This document shows positions 30,461-42,200 of a DNA stretch of 64,000 nt, in pieces (position 1 is the first letter of the stretch; each line of letters opens with the position of its first letter). Under the pieces are notes generated by a model. That model was not told where the DNA came from. It made no database searches and worked only from the letters and a program-made list of their open reading frames with translations. This stretch comes from Phymorhynchus buccinoides (lineage: Eukaryota > Mollusca > Gastropoda > Neogastropoda > Raphitomidae), in the NCBI GenBank assembly GCA_017654935.2, contig CM065693.1, forward strand, positions 59,737,834-59,801,833, written 5' to 3'. A program made the translations under genes and the position numbers.

Positions 30461-30947
30461 TTTTTAACCTACGTAGGCCCTCGGATAAACTTCAATGAAG
30501 ACCCCTGAAGTTCTGGTATAAACACTGCTTATCAGCGCGCATGAACATGGGTTGCTGAAGTAACAAACTTGATGTGTCACGCTACACTAGCTTGACCCCT
30601 TCAGTGGGCATGAAGACTATCGAGGAAACTAGACCTGGATTTCCATCAAATAACACCTCTATAAATAATGATTTCCCTTACAGTAAAAGCATGCCCATAC
30701 TGCCCATAGAATTGATATTTGACATAAGTTACAAAATTGTAAGGCGGACAACGGCTATCTAATGTCTACAAATGCATGAACTTTGGTTTCATATGGGTTT
30801 AATGCTCATTTTAAGGGATAAATTGATGATTGCAATGTTAAACTAACTGTATCTTTGCCTCAGCTTAGACATCCACACACACACGTGACACACACCTGTG
30901 TGGAATATTAGCGTCTGGACAGTTGTACAATACAAATATCTGCATTA
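30461..30947. other. Intron sequence, unique
   Basis: No gene or element recognised. Confidence 0.5.
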
Positions 30948-31468
30948 TGCAGATTGGATACAGATTCCCAAGCTCCTGCTTTCTAGAAGTGCTGTTGCTC
31001 ATTCCTAAACCCCAAATATTCAGACTCTATTGGCAACCATCCAGTGGTTTGCAGAGTGGATACAGACCCCCAAGCTCCTGCTTTCTAGAAGTGCTGTTGC
31101 TCATTCCTAAACCCCAAATATTCAGACTCTATTGGCAACCATCCAGTGGTTTGCAGAGTGGATACAGACCCCCAAGTTCCTGCTTTCTAGAAGTGCTGTT
31201 GCTCATTCCTAAACCCCAAATATTCAGACTCTATTGGCAACCATCCAGTGGTTTGCAGAGTGGATACAGACCCCCAAGCTCCTGCTTTCTAGAAGTGCTG
31301 TTGCTCATTCCTAAACCCCAAATATTCAGACTCTATTGGCAACCATCCAGTGGTTTGCAGAGTGGATACAGACCCCCAAGCTCCTGCTTTCTAGAAGTCC
31401 TGTTGCTCATTCCTAAACCCCAAAGATTCAGACTCTATTGGCAACCATCCAGTGGTTTGCAGAGTGGT
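30948..31468. repeat. 102-bp minisatellite, five copies
   Basis: The unit carries CCCCAAGCTCCTGCTTTCTA, GAAGTGCTGTTGCTCATTCC and GGCAACCATCCAGTGGTTTG. With a length of 34 codons and no stop in one plus-strand frame it gives an open frame, but there is no splice or coding context. The last copy joins the recombinase relic. Confidence 0.97.
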
Positions 31469-31479
31469 AAAAGGTGTGT

Positions 31480-31946
31480 TTCAAAATAGGTCAACACCAC
31501 CAAAATACACCGAAACATGGGATGTAGATATTGTTCTGAACACGCTTGAGCAGTGGTCATACGCAGAACTGACTTTGCAAAGGCTCACAGAACAGTCATG
31601 CTTTGTACGTGGTTGTCAGGTCATAGAAGACAGACAATCCACCAACCCACCATAGACAACGTAAAAATGTATCTAAATATGTGGTATATAGTTCACTACT
31701 TAAACAATCCAGACCAGGTGTCCATGTTCAGCCACTGGAAAAAGAAGATGTTGCGAATAAAACAAAACACATATCCATTGTTCACCATCTAAAACTGTAA
31801 ACAGACAAGACTGCAGAGCCAAGGGATGGGAGACAACTCTTCATCACTTGTGTGAGACCATACAGGGCTGTGACACCATTTCTAGATGGATTAAAACAGT
31901 CTTATGCACTGCCGGAGTGGACACAGAAAAATGTTCACCTCCTTGA
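31480..31946 (+). pseudogene. Tyrosine-recombinase relic (DIRS/Crypton-like)
   Basis: Three blocks in different frames fit the recombinase domain of DIRS- or Crypton-type elements: PPKYTETWDVDIVLNTLEQW near 31500-31555, LSGHRRQTIHQ near 31610-31645 (the usual GxRxQT box with the catalytic Arg), and TCVRPYRAVT followed by TISRWIKTVLCTAGVDT near 31846-31925. The frame ends in a stop just where the HSTR and Tyr boxes should follow. Frameshifts and the missing end make it a dead fragment. Family-level assignment is inference from these motifs. Confidence 0.7.
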
Positions 31947-32182
31947 ACTAGAAGTGCGAGTACAACAGCAATGATAAGCAGAAGTGTATCAATGGACTGC
32001 ATTCTCATGGCCGCTGGAAGGGAGCTAGGCAGACTCCTCTTTCTATCATCAGATTGTCTTAGATTGTCTGATGTGAATACATTTGTTTAAACGAGATTGT
32101 CTTCTCTAATGAACATAAATGGGAGGTTTGCCCACATGCACACACACACAATCATACAAGCAAACATGCACACGCACACAGG

Positions 32183-32240
<58 letters not shown>

Positions 32241-32293
32241 ACCTACAACAGAGCTAATCTAGAAATTGCAACTGTGACCATTTTCAGACCAAC
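31947..32293. other. Intron sequence with a CA tract
   Basis: Unique sequence, then CA-rich repeats at 32130-32238, then the first bases of the intron after exon g. No gene seen. Confidence 0.6.
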
Positions 32294-32523
32294 CTTTTCT
32301 AAGGATTGCTCCATCCAATAGAAGCGCCTCTTTCATCCTCTCGTCCAGTTGCCTCAGCCAATGAAGCGAAGCGACACAGTAGGGGCCTTCAGGTGAGGGG
32401 GGCACGGTGGTGGTGGTGGTGGTGGTGGGGGAGGTGTGGGCAATGTGGTTAACCTCAGAGGAGACCTGTGTTTGTACAGACCTCACCAGACAGGCAAAGG
32501 GACATTGTGACGACCACTGGGGG
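32294..32523 (-). CDS. SPG11: SPG11 exon g
   Basis: 230-bp exon ending at donor AGAAAAG|GTTGGT. The conserved part, CVASLHWLRQLDERMKEALL, matches human IVLNWALWWDQLTQESILL. The start is inferred: TTGTGTTTCAG|CCCCCAG at 32523 has the right phase (exon f leaves two bases; this exon supplies one), while the nearer AG sites do not fit. This acceptor belongs to the first unit of the 102-bp array, so the exon's N-terminal part is one array unit (QWSSQCPFACLVRSVQTQVS), followed by a Thr run. Ten alternative in-frame acceptors exist upstream, so the true start may vary. Conserved half sure; 5' end moderate. Confidence 0.78.
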
Positions 32524-33440
32524 CTGAAACACAAGGTGTGGGGAATGCGGTTAGCCTCAGAGGAGACCTGTGTTTGTACAGACCTCACCAGACTGGCAAA
32601 GGGACATTGTGACGACCACTGGGGGCTGAAACACAAGGTGTGGGGAATGCGGTTAGCCTCAGAGGAGACCTGTGTTTGTACAGACCTCACCAGACTGGCA
32701 AAGGGACTTTGTGACGACCACTGGGGGCTGAAACACAAGGTGTGGGGAATGCGGTTAGCCTCAGAGGAGACCTGTGTTTGTACAGACCTCACCAGACTGG
32801 CAAAGGGACTTTGTGACGACCACTGGGGGCTGAAACACAAGGTGTGGGGAATGCGGTTAGCCTCAGAGGAGACCTGTGTTTGTACAGACCTCACCAGACT
32901 GGCAAAGGGACATTGTGACGACCACTGGGGGCTGAAACACAAGGTGTGGGGAATGCGGTTAGCCTCAGAGGAGACCTGTGTTTGTACAGACCTCACCAGA
33001 CTGGCTAAGGGACATTGTGACGACCACTGGGGGCTGAAACACAAGGTGTGGGGAATGCGGTTAGCCTCAGAGGAGACCTGTGTTTGTACAGACCTCACCA
33101 GACTGGCTAAGGGACATTGTGACGACCACTGGGGGCTGAAACACAAGGTGTGGGGAATGCGGTTAGCCTCAGAGGAGACCTGTGTTTGTACAGACCTCAC
33201 CAGACTGGCTAAGGGACTTTGTGACGACCACTGGGGGCTGAAACACAAGGTGTGGGGAATGCGGTTAGCCTCAGAGGAGACCTGTGTTTGTACAGACCTC
33301 ACCAGACAGGCAAAGGGACATTGTGACGACCACTGGGGGCTGAAACACAAGGTGTGGGGAATGCGGTTAGCCTCAGAGGAGACCTGTGTTTGTACAGACC
33401 TCACCAGACTGGCTAAGGGACTTTGTGACGACCACTGGGG
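32430..33440 (-). repeat. 102-bp array carrying the exon g acceptor, about ten copies
   Basis: On the gene strand each unit contains ACACCTTGTGTTTCAG (polypyrimidine plus AG), the first coding bases of exon g, and CTCACCAGACT-type sequence. Unit length is 34 codons, with no stop in the exon frame through all copies. Copies differ mainly at CAGG/CTGG and CATTG/CTTTG. Confidence 0.95.
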
Positions 33441-33504
33441 ACATACGCCAAAAGGGTTACAATATACAAAACTTACATAAAATCATGTCAAACAACTTAT
33501 GCCC

Positions 33505-36445
33505 CCTGTGTATATTGGGACATACACACACACAGTACCATGTATATTGGGACATACACACACACACAGAGCCATGTATATTGGGACATACACACACACA
33601 CAGAGCCATGTATATTGGGACATACACACACACAGAACCATGTATATTGGGACACACACACACACACAGAGCCATGCATATTGGGACATACACACACACA
33701 CAGAGCCATGTATATTGGGACATACACACACACAGAACCATGTATATTGGGACATACACACACACACACAGAGCCATGTATATTGGGACATACACACACA
33801 CAGAGCCATGTATATTGGGACATACACACACACACAGAGCCATGTATATTGGGACATACACACACACAGAGAGCCATGTATATTGGGACATACACACACA
33901 CACACAGAGCCATGTATATTGGGACATACACACACACAGAGCCATGTATATTGGGACATACACACACACAGAGAGCCATGTATATTGGGACATACACACA
34001 CACACAGAGCCATGTATATTGGGACATACACACACACAGAGAGCCATGTATATTGGGACATACACACACACACAGAGCCATGTATATTGGGACATACACA
34101 CACACACAGAGCCATGTATATTGGGACATACACACACACACAGAACCATGTATATTGGGACATACACACACACACAGAGCCATGTATATTGGGACATACA
34201 CACACACACAGAGCCATGTATATTGGGACATACACACACACAGAGCCATGTATATTGGGACATACACACACACACAGAGCCATGTATATTGGGACATACA
34301 CACACACACAGAGCCATGTATATTGGGACATACACACACACACAGAGCCATGTATATTGGGACATACACACACACAGAGCCATGTATATTGGGACATACA
34401 CACACACACAGAGCCATGTATATTGGGACATACACACACACACAGAGCCATGTATATTGGGACATACACACACACAGAGAACCATGTATATTGGGACATA
34501 CACACACACACAGAGCCATGTATATTGGGACATACACACACACACAGAGCCATGTATATTGGGACATACACACACACACAGAGCCATGTATATTGGGACA
34601 TACACACACACACAGAGCCATGTATATTGGGACATACACACACACAGAGCCATGTATATTGGGACATACACACACACAGAGAGCCATGTATATTGGGACA
34701 TACACACACACACAGAGCCATGTATATTGGGACATACACACACACAGAGCCATGTATATTGGGACATACACACACACACAGAGCCATGTATATTGGGACA
34801 TACACACACACACAGAGCCATGTATATTGGGACATACACACACACACAGAGCCATGTATATTGGGACATACACACACACACAGAGCCATGTATATTGGGA
34901 CATACACACACACAGAGCCATGTATATTGGGACATACACACACACACAGAGCCATGTATATTGGGACATACACACACACAGAGCCATGTATATTGGGACA
35001 TACACACACACACAGAGCCATGTATATTGGGACATACACACACACACAGAGCCATGTATATTGGGACATACACACACACACACAGAGCCATGTATATTGG
35101 GACATACACACACACAGAGCCATGTATATTGGGACATACACACACACACAGAGCCATGTATATTGGGACATACACACACACACAGAGCCATGTATATTGG
35201 GACATACACACACACACAGAGCCATGTATATTGGGACATACACACACACAGAGCCATGTATATTGGGACATACACACACACACAGAGCCATGTATATTGT
35301 GACATACACACACACACAGAGCCATGTATATTGGGACATACACACACACAGAGCCATGTATATTGGGACATACACACACACACAGAGCCATGTATATTGG
35401 GACATACACACACACACAGAGCCATGTATATTGGGACATACACACACACACAGAGCCATGTATATTGGGACATACACACACACACAGAGCCATGTATATT
35501 GGGACATACACACACACACAGAGCCATGTATATTGGGACATACACACACACACAGAGCCATGTATATTGTGACATACACACACACACAGAGCCATGTATA
35601 TTGGGACATACACACACACACAGAGCCATGTATATTGTGACATACACACACACACAGAGCCATGTATATTGTGACATACACACACACACAGCCATGTATA
35701 TTGGGACATACACACACACAGAGCCATGTATATTGGGACATACACACACACACAGAGCCATGTATATTGGGACATACACACACACACCATGTATATTGGG
35801 ACATACACACACACAGAGCCATGTATATTGGGACATACACACACACACAGAGCCATGTATATTGGGACATACACACACACACAGAGCCATGTATATTGGG
35901 ACATACACACACACACAGAGCCATGTATATTGGGACATACACACACACACAGAGCCATGTATATTGGGACATACACACACACACACAGAGCCATGTATAT
36001 TGGGACATACACACACACACAGAGCCATGTATATTGGGACATACACACACACACAGAGCCATGTATATTGGGACATACACACACACACAGAGCCATGTAT
36101 ATTGGGACATACACACACACAGAGCCATGTATATTGGGACATACACACACACACAGAGCCATGTATATTGGGACATACACACACACAGAGCCATGTATAT
36201 TGGGACATACACACACACACAGAGCCATGTATATTGGGACATACACACACACACAGAGCCATGTATATTGGGACATACACACACACAGAGCCATGTATAT
36301 TGGGACATACACACACACACAGAGCCATGTATATTGGGACATACACACACACACAGAGCCATGTATATTGGGACATACACACACACACAGAGCCATGTAT
36401 ATTGGGACATACACACACACACAGAGCCATGTATATTGGGACATA
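33505..36445. repeat. 33-37 bp minisatellite with internal (CA)n, about 85 copies
   Basis: The unit is GCCATGTATATTGGGACATA plus CACACACACACAGA, the CA part varying by 2 bp. Changes of 2 bp cycle the frame and keep very long artefactual open frames on both strands. It fills most of the intron between exons f and g. Confidence 0.98.
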
Positions 36446-36559
36446 TGCTGGCATGTGAAGTGAAGACAGAGGAGCAAAGTGTAGACAGCACACATTTTGA
36501 AAACACACACACACATTGACACATACACAGACACACACTGACACACACACACACACACA

Positions 36560-36640
36560 AACACACACAGACTTACATGCGCTGTTTCCCCAGCAGACAG
36601 GGATGGAGGCAGGCAGCAGGGTACAGTGTGTAGAGCCTGT

Positions 36641-36676
<36 letters not shown>

Positions 36677-36779
36677 ACACACACACATACACAGACTTAC
36701 GTGCGCTGTTTCCCCAGCAGACAGGGATTGAGGGAGGCAGCAGGGTACAGTGTGTAGAGCCTGTCCACACACACACACA

Positions 36780-36820
<41 letters not shown>

Positions 36821-37360
36821 TTACGCGCGCTGTTTCCCCAGCAGACAGGGATGGAGGCAGGCAGCAGGGTACAGTGTGTAGAGCCTGTCCCACACACACA
36901 CACACACACACAAAGACACACACACAGACACACACACACACACACACACACACAGACTTACGCGCGCTGTTCCCTCAGCAGACAGGGATGGAGGGAGGCA
37001 GCAGGGTACAGTGTGTAGAGCCTGTCCACACACACACACACACACACAGACACACACACACACAGACTTACGCGCGCTGTTTCCTCAGCAGACAGGGATG
37101 GAGGGAGGCAGCAGGGTACAGTGTGTAGAGCCTGTCCACACACACACACACACACAGAGACACACACACACACACACACACACAGACTTACGCGCGCTGT
37201 TTCCTCAGCAGACAGGGATGGAGGGAGGCAGCAGGGTACAGTGTGTAGAGCCTGTCCACACACACACACACACACAGACACACACACACAGACTTACGCG
37301 CGCTGTTTCCCCAGCAGACAGGGATGGAGGGAGGCAGCAGGGTACAGTGTGTACAGCCTG
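36560..37360 (-). repeat. Array of exon f 3' ends and donors, six extra copies
   Basis: Each unit of about 110-130 bp holds, on the gene strand, the last 60-odd bases of exon f (LYTLYPAA...CLLGKQRA), its donor CGCGC|GTAAGT and a (GT)n tract of variable length. Extra donors lie near 36575, 36700, 36825, 36960, 37068 and 37188; the real one is at 37297. Distal copies have CATGTAAGT or CACGTAAGT, and two have TCCTC for TCCCC in the coding part. Confidence 0.95.
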
Positions 37361-37497
37361 TCCATGAAGTCCACCAGCACCAGGTCCTGGGGAGACAGGG
37401 TGGAGGCCCTCCTCAGCTGGTGGACCACATAGTGCTGCAGATCGCGGTCCACGCTGTACTGCGCCAACTGCCAGATGGTCCCGCACACATCCAGACC
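37298..37497 (-). CDS. SPG11: SPG11 exon f
   Basis: 200-bp exon: acceptor CCTTGTATTACAG|GGTCTGG, donor CGCGC|GTAAGT, phase 0 in and 2 out. It begins GLDVCGTIWQLAQYSVDRDL, matching human GFDVKGQLLKICFYTTNKNI, and has VLVDFMDRLYTLYP near the end, matching TIDFVHQVEKLYLGHF. Both exon edges are part of tandem arrays: eight extra acceptors upstream and six extra donors downstream. The unique core between them is only about 120 bp. Confidence 0.93.
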
Positions 37498-37868
37498 CTG
37501 TAATACAAGGTACAGACCACATAGCAGATGGTCCCACACATCCAGACCCTGTAATACAAGGTACAGACCACATAGCAGATGGCCCCACACATCCAGACCC
37601 TGTAATACAAGGTACAGACCCCACACATCCAGACCCTGTAATACAAGGTACAGATGGTCCCACACATCCAGACCCTGTAATACAAGGTACAGATGGTCCC
37701 ACACATCCAGACCCTGTAATACAAGGTACAGATGGCCCCACACATCCAGACCCTGTAATACAAGGTACAGACCACATAGCAGATGGTCCCACACATCCAG
37801 ACCCTGTAATACAAGGTACAGACCACATAGCAGATGGTCCCACACATCCAGACCCTGTAATACAATGT
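37480..37868 (-). repeat. Array of exon f acceptors, eight extra copies
   Basis: On the gene strand the unit contains CTTGTATTACAG|GGTCTGG and the exon start (GLDVW in place of GLDVC), with 33-51 bp spacing set by an optional CCATCTGCTATGTGGT piece. The distal unit, near 37860, has ACATTGTATTACAG. Every copy keeps the AG and the pyrimidine context. Confidence 0.95.
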
Positions 37869-38338
37869 GTAGAGTAGCCTCCCTTGTGTACTCTCGTACG
37901 ACATAATACGAGATCTTTGTATCTAGGTGACGACCAATGACTTAGTAAACAAACGGACACGCTAACTGTCTGGTCTGCTAGCCATCATGTTTTACACAGC
38001 GTCAGGAGTGGGTTCTAATCATCTTTTTACATGGCGCCCCCCTCTTTATGAGATTGTAAGTGTACGAAGTTCTTCATGGTGAAAATCAAAATGACGGAAT
38101 CCACGTCAAATCAGCCAAGGGGTCTGCAGAAACAGTTTACAGCCAATGTTCATGCTCCAGAGAAAATGTGCCTGGAAGGTAACCTCGCTCAAAACTGGAA
38201 ACGGTTCAAGAGACAATTCGAAAACTAATTGATTGCAAGCAGATTGTGCCTATGTAACATGTGCACAATGATAAGGATGCATAAAGAGGGGGGAGCATCC
38301 GTTTGACCTCTGTTATGTTAGTCTCTCTATTAGTCTAT
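37869..38338. other. Intron sequence, unique
   Basis: No gene or element recognised between the f-acceptor array and the e-donor array. Confidence 0.5.
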
Positions 38339-38339
38339 A

Positions 38340-39030
38340 TGACATTGATGGGAAATGATGGTCTGGGATAAGGTTAGTGTTGGAAGAAACACAGACAGAC
38401 AGACAGACAGACAAACAGACCCACCAGAAGGGAAATGATGGTCTGGGATAAGGTTGTGGGATGTTGGCGGGAAGGGTGGAGGGTGGTATGAAAGTGAGCG
38501 CGCAAGCGGGGCATGTGAAGTGTGAAAGAAACTTTTAGAGCATGTAATTACAATTTATTTTGTTCTTTTATAAATTGTTTGGTTTCTGTGTGTACATATG
38601 ACGTGTCCGCAGGAAAATTATCCTTGTTTTTATGAGGACAAAATAAAAGTTGAGTTGAGTTGAGTTGAGTTGAGTTGAGTTGAGTTGAGTTGAGTTGAGT
38701 TGAGTTGAGGGGTTAGTGTTGGAAGAAATACAGACAGACAGATCCACCAGATGGGAAATGATGGTCTGGGATAAGGTTAGTGTTGGAATAAACACAGACA
38801 CAAACAGACAGACAGACAGACAGACACAGACAGACAGACAGATCCACCAGATGGGAAATGATGGTCTGGGATAAGGTTAGTGTTGGAAGAAACACAGACA
38901 CAAACAGACAGACAGACAGACAGACACAGACAGACAGACAGATCCACCAGACGGGAAATGATGGTCTGGGATAAGGTTAGTGTTGGAAGAAACACAGACA
39001 CAGACAGACAGACAGACCCACCAGATGGGA
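38340..39030 (-). repeat. Array of exon e donors, about five extra copies
   Basis: The gene-strand unit contains CATTTCCCATCTG|GTGGATC or GTGGGTC, that is the last bases of exon e and its donor, plus a (CTGT)n tract. Copies are near 38345, 38425, 38748, 38850 and 38950, with the exon itself at 39022. A retroposon tail interrupts the array. Confidence 0.9.
38455..38709 (+). mobile_element. Retroposon 3' end with (TTGAG)n tail
   Basis: About 250 bp unlike the surrounding array ends in AGGAAAATTATCCTTG, GAGGACAAAATAAAAG and about 13 TTGAG copies. The array resumes at once with GGTTAGTG, which also precedes the break (AAGGTT), giving a possible 4-bp GGTT target duplication. Same tail architecture as the minus-strand remnant at 16163. 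Family not identified. Confidence 0.65.
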
Positions 39031-39219
39031 AATGATGATCTGGGCGGAGGCCAGGTCCTGATGCTGGATGTGGGCCGCGGCCCTCTGTAGGCCAACCCTC
39101 ACCACCTCCCCCCACTGGCCCCTCCCCCTCCTCCCCTCCTCCCCGTCCTCTTCCTGCCCCATCAACTGCCACTGCAGGCCAGGCAGGTCATTGTGACCAC
39201 ACGCCTTCTGCACATCCTC
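39022..39219 (-). CDS. SPG11: SPG11 exon e
   Basis: 198-bp exon (66 codons, phase 0 both ends): acceptor TCTGGTTTCAG|GAGGATG, donor CATCTG|GTGGGT. It starts EDVQKACGHNDLPGLQWQLM and ends HQDLASAQIIISHL. The human counterparts are FEEVIASAILNNKIPEAQ and, later, NNIKEASELLKNMG. Between the two conserved helices is an acidic-basic insert (EEDGEEGRRGRGQWGE) not seen in human as I remember it. Both edges seed tandem arrays. Confidence 0.9.
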
Positions 39220-42200
39220 CTGAAACCAGAGACAGAGACAGAGGGACAATGAACACGCCTTCTGCACGTCCTCCTGAACACAGAGACAGAGACAGAGGGA
39301 CAATGAACACGCCTTCAGCACGTCCTCCTGAACACAGAGACAGAGGGACAATGAACATGCCTTCAGCACGTCCTCCTGAACACAGAGACAGAGGGACAAT
39401 GAACATGCTGTCTGCACATCCTCCTGAAACCAGAGACAGAGACAGAGGGACAATGAACACGCCTTCAGCACGTCCTCCTGAACACAGAGACAGAGGGACA
39501 ATGAACATGCTGTCTGCACGTCCTCCTGAAACCAGAGACAGAGACAGAGGGACAATGAACACGCCTTCAGCACGTCCTCCTGAACACAGAGACAGAGGGA
39601 CAATGAACACGCCTTCTGCACGTCCTCCTGAACACAGAGACAGAGACAGAGGGACAATGAACACGCCTTCAGCACGTCCTCCTGAACACAGAGACAGAGG
39701 GACAATGAACATGCTGTCTGCACGTCCTCCTGAAACCAGAGACAGAGACAGAGGGACAATGAACACGCCTTCAGCACGTCCTCCTGAACACAGAGACAGA
39801 GGGACAATGAACATGCTGTCTGCACGTCCTCCTGAAACCAGAGACAGAGACAGAGGGACAATGAACACGCCTTCAGCACGTCCTCCTGAACACAGAGACA
39901 GAGGGACAATGAACATGCTGTCTGCACGTCCTCCTGAAACCAGAGACAGAGACAGAGGGACAATGAACACACATTCTGCACGTCCTCCTGAACACAGAGC
40001 CAGAGACAGAGGGACAATGAACACGCCTTCTACACGTCCTCCTGAACACAGACACAGAGACAGACAAACAATGAACACACCGTCTGCACATCCTTCTGAA
40101 CACAGAGACACAGACAGAGGGACAATGAACACGCCTTCAGCACGTCCTCCTGAACACAGACAGAGGGACAATGAACACGCCTTCAGCACGTCCTCCTGAA
40201 CACAGAGACAGAGACAGTGCGACAATGAACACGCCTTCAGCACGTCCTCCTGAACACAGAGACAGAGACAGAGGGACAATGAACACACCTTCTGCACGTC
40301 CTCCTGAACACAGAGACAGAGGGACAATGAACACGCCTTCTGCACGTCCTCCTGAACACAGAGACAGAGACAGAGGGACAATGAACACGCCTTCTGCACG
40401 TCCTCCTGAACACAGAGACAGAGACAGAGGGACAATGAACACGCCTTCTGCACGTCCTCCTGAACACAGAGACAGAGGGACAATGAACACGCCTTCTGCA
40501 CGTCCTCCTGAACACAGAGGGACAATGAACACGCCTTCTGACGTCCTCTTGAACACAGACAGAGAGGGACAATGAACACGCCTTCTGCATGTCCTCATGA
40601 ACACAGAGGGACAATGAACACTTTACAGACCTTCTCCATGTCATCCTGAACACAGAGGGACAATGAACACTTTAAAGTCCTTCTCTACATCATCCTGAAC
40701 ACAGAGGGACAATGAACACTTCACAGACCTTCTCCACATCATCCTGAACACAGAGGGACAATGAACACTTTGCTTCTCATTCTCATCATCCTGAACACAG
40801 AGGGACAATGAACACTTCACAGACCTTCTCCATGTCCTCCTGAACACAGAGGGACAATGAACACTTCACAGACTTTCTCCACGTCCTCCTGAACACAGAG
40901 GGACAATGAACACTTCACAGACCTTCTCCATGTCCTCCTGAACACAGAGGGACAACGAACACTTCACAGACCTTCTCCATGTCAACCTGAACACAGAGGG
41001 ACAACGAACACTTCACAGACCTTCTCACATCATCCTGAACACAGAGGGACAACGAACACTTTACAGACCTTCTCCACGTCATCCTGAACACAGAGGGACA
41101 ACGAACACTTTACAGACCTTCTCCACATCATCCTGAACACAGAGGGACAACGAACACTTCACACATCATCCTGAACACAGAGGGACAATGAACACTTCAC
41201 ATACCTTCTCAACATCATCAACACAGAGAGACAACGAACACTTTACAGACCTTCACCACGTCCTCCTGAACACAGAGGGACAACAACACTTCACAGACCT
41301 TCTCCACATCATCCTGAACACAGAGGGACAACGAACACTTCACAGACCTTCTCTACATCATCCTGAACACAGAGGGACAATGAACACTTCACAGACCTTC
41401 TCCATGTCAACCTGAACACAGAGGGACAAGGAACGCTTTACAGACCTTCTCCACATCATCCTCAACACAGAGGGACAGCGAACACTTTACAAACCTTCTC
41501 CACGTCATCCTGAACACAGAGGGACAACGAACACTTCACAGACCTTCTCCATGTCCTCCTGAACACAGAGGGACAACGAACACTTCACAGACCTTCTACA
41601 CATCATCAACACAGAGGGACAACAAACACTTCACAGACCTTCTCCACATCATCCTGAACACAGAGGGACAACGAACACTTCACAGACCTTCTCAACATCA
41701 TCCTAAACACAGAGGGACAACGAACACTTTACAGACCTTCTCCACATCATCCTGAACACAGAGGGACAACGAACACTTCACAGACCTTCTCCACATCATC
41801 CTGAACACAGAGGGACAACGAACACTTCACAGACCTTCTCCACATCATCCTGAACACAGAGGGACAACGAACACTTCACAGACCTTCTCCACATCATCCT
41901 GAACACAGAGGGACAACGAACACTTTACAGACCTTCTCCACATCATCCTGAACACAGAGGGACAACGAACACTTCACAGACCTTCTCCACATCCTCCTGA
42001 ACACAGAGGGACAACGAACACTTCACAGACCTTCTCCACATCATCCTGAACACAGAGGGACAACGAACACTTCACAGACCTTCTCAACATCATCCTGAAC
42101 ACAGAGGGACAACGAACACTTCACAGACCTTCTCCACATCATCCTGAACACAGAGGGACAACGAACACTTCACAGACCTTCTCAACATCATCCTGAACAC

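Noticed and set aside
33457..36814. Very long open frames (over 1000 codons) on both strands across the CA-containing array
   Set aside because: They are products of a 33-37 bp repeat lacking stops, have no domain, and lie in an intron of SPG11 on one strand; the opposite-strand frames overlap fully.
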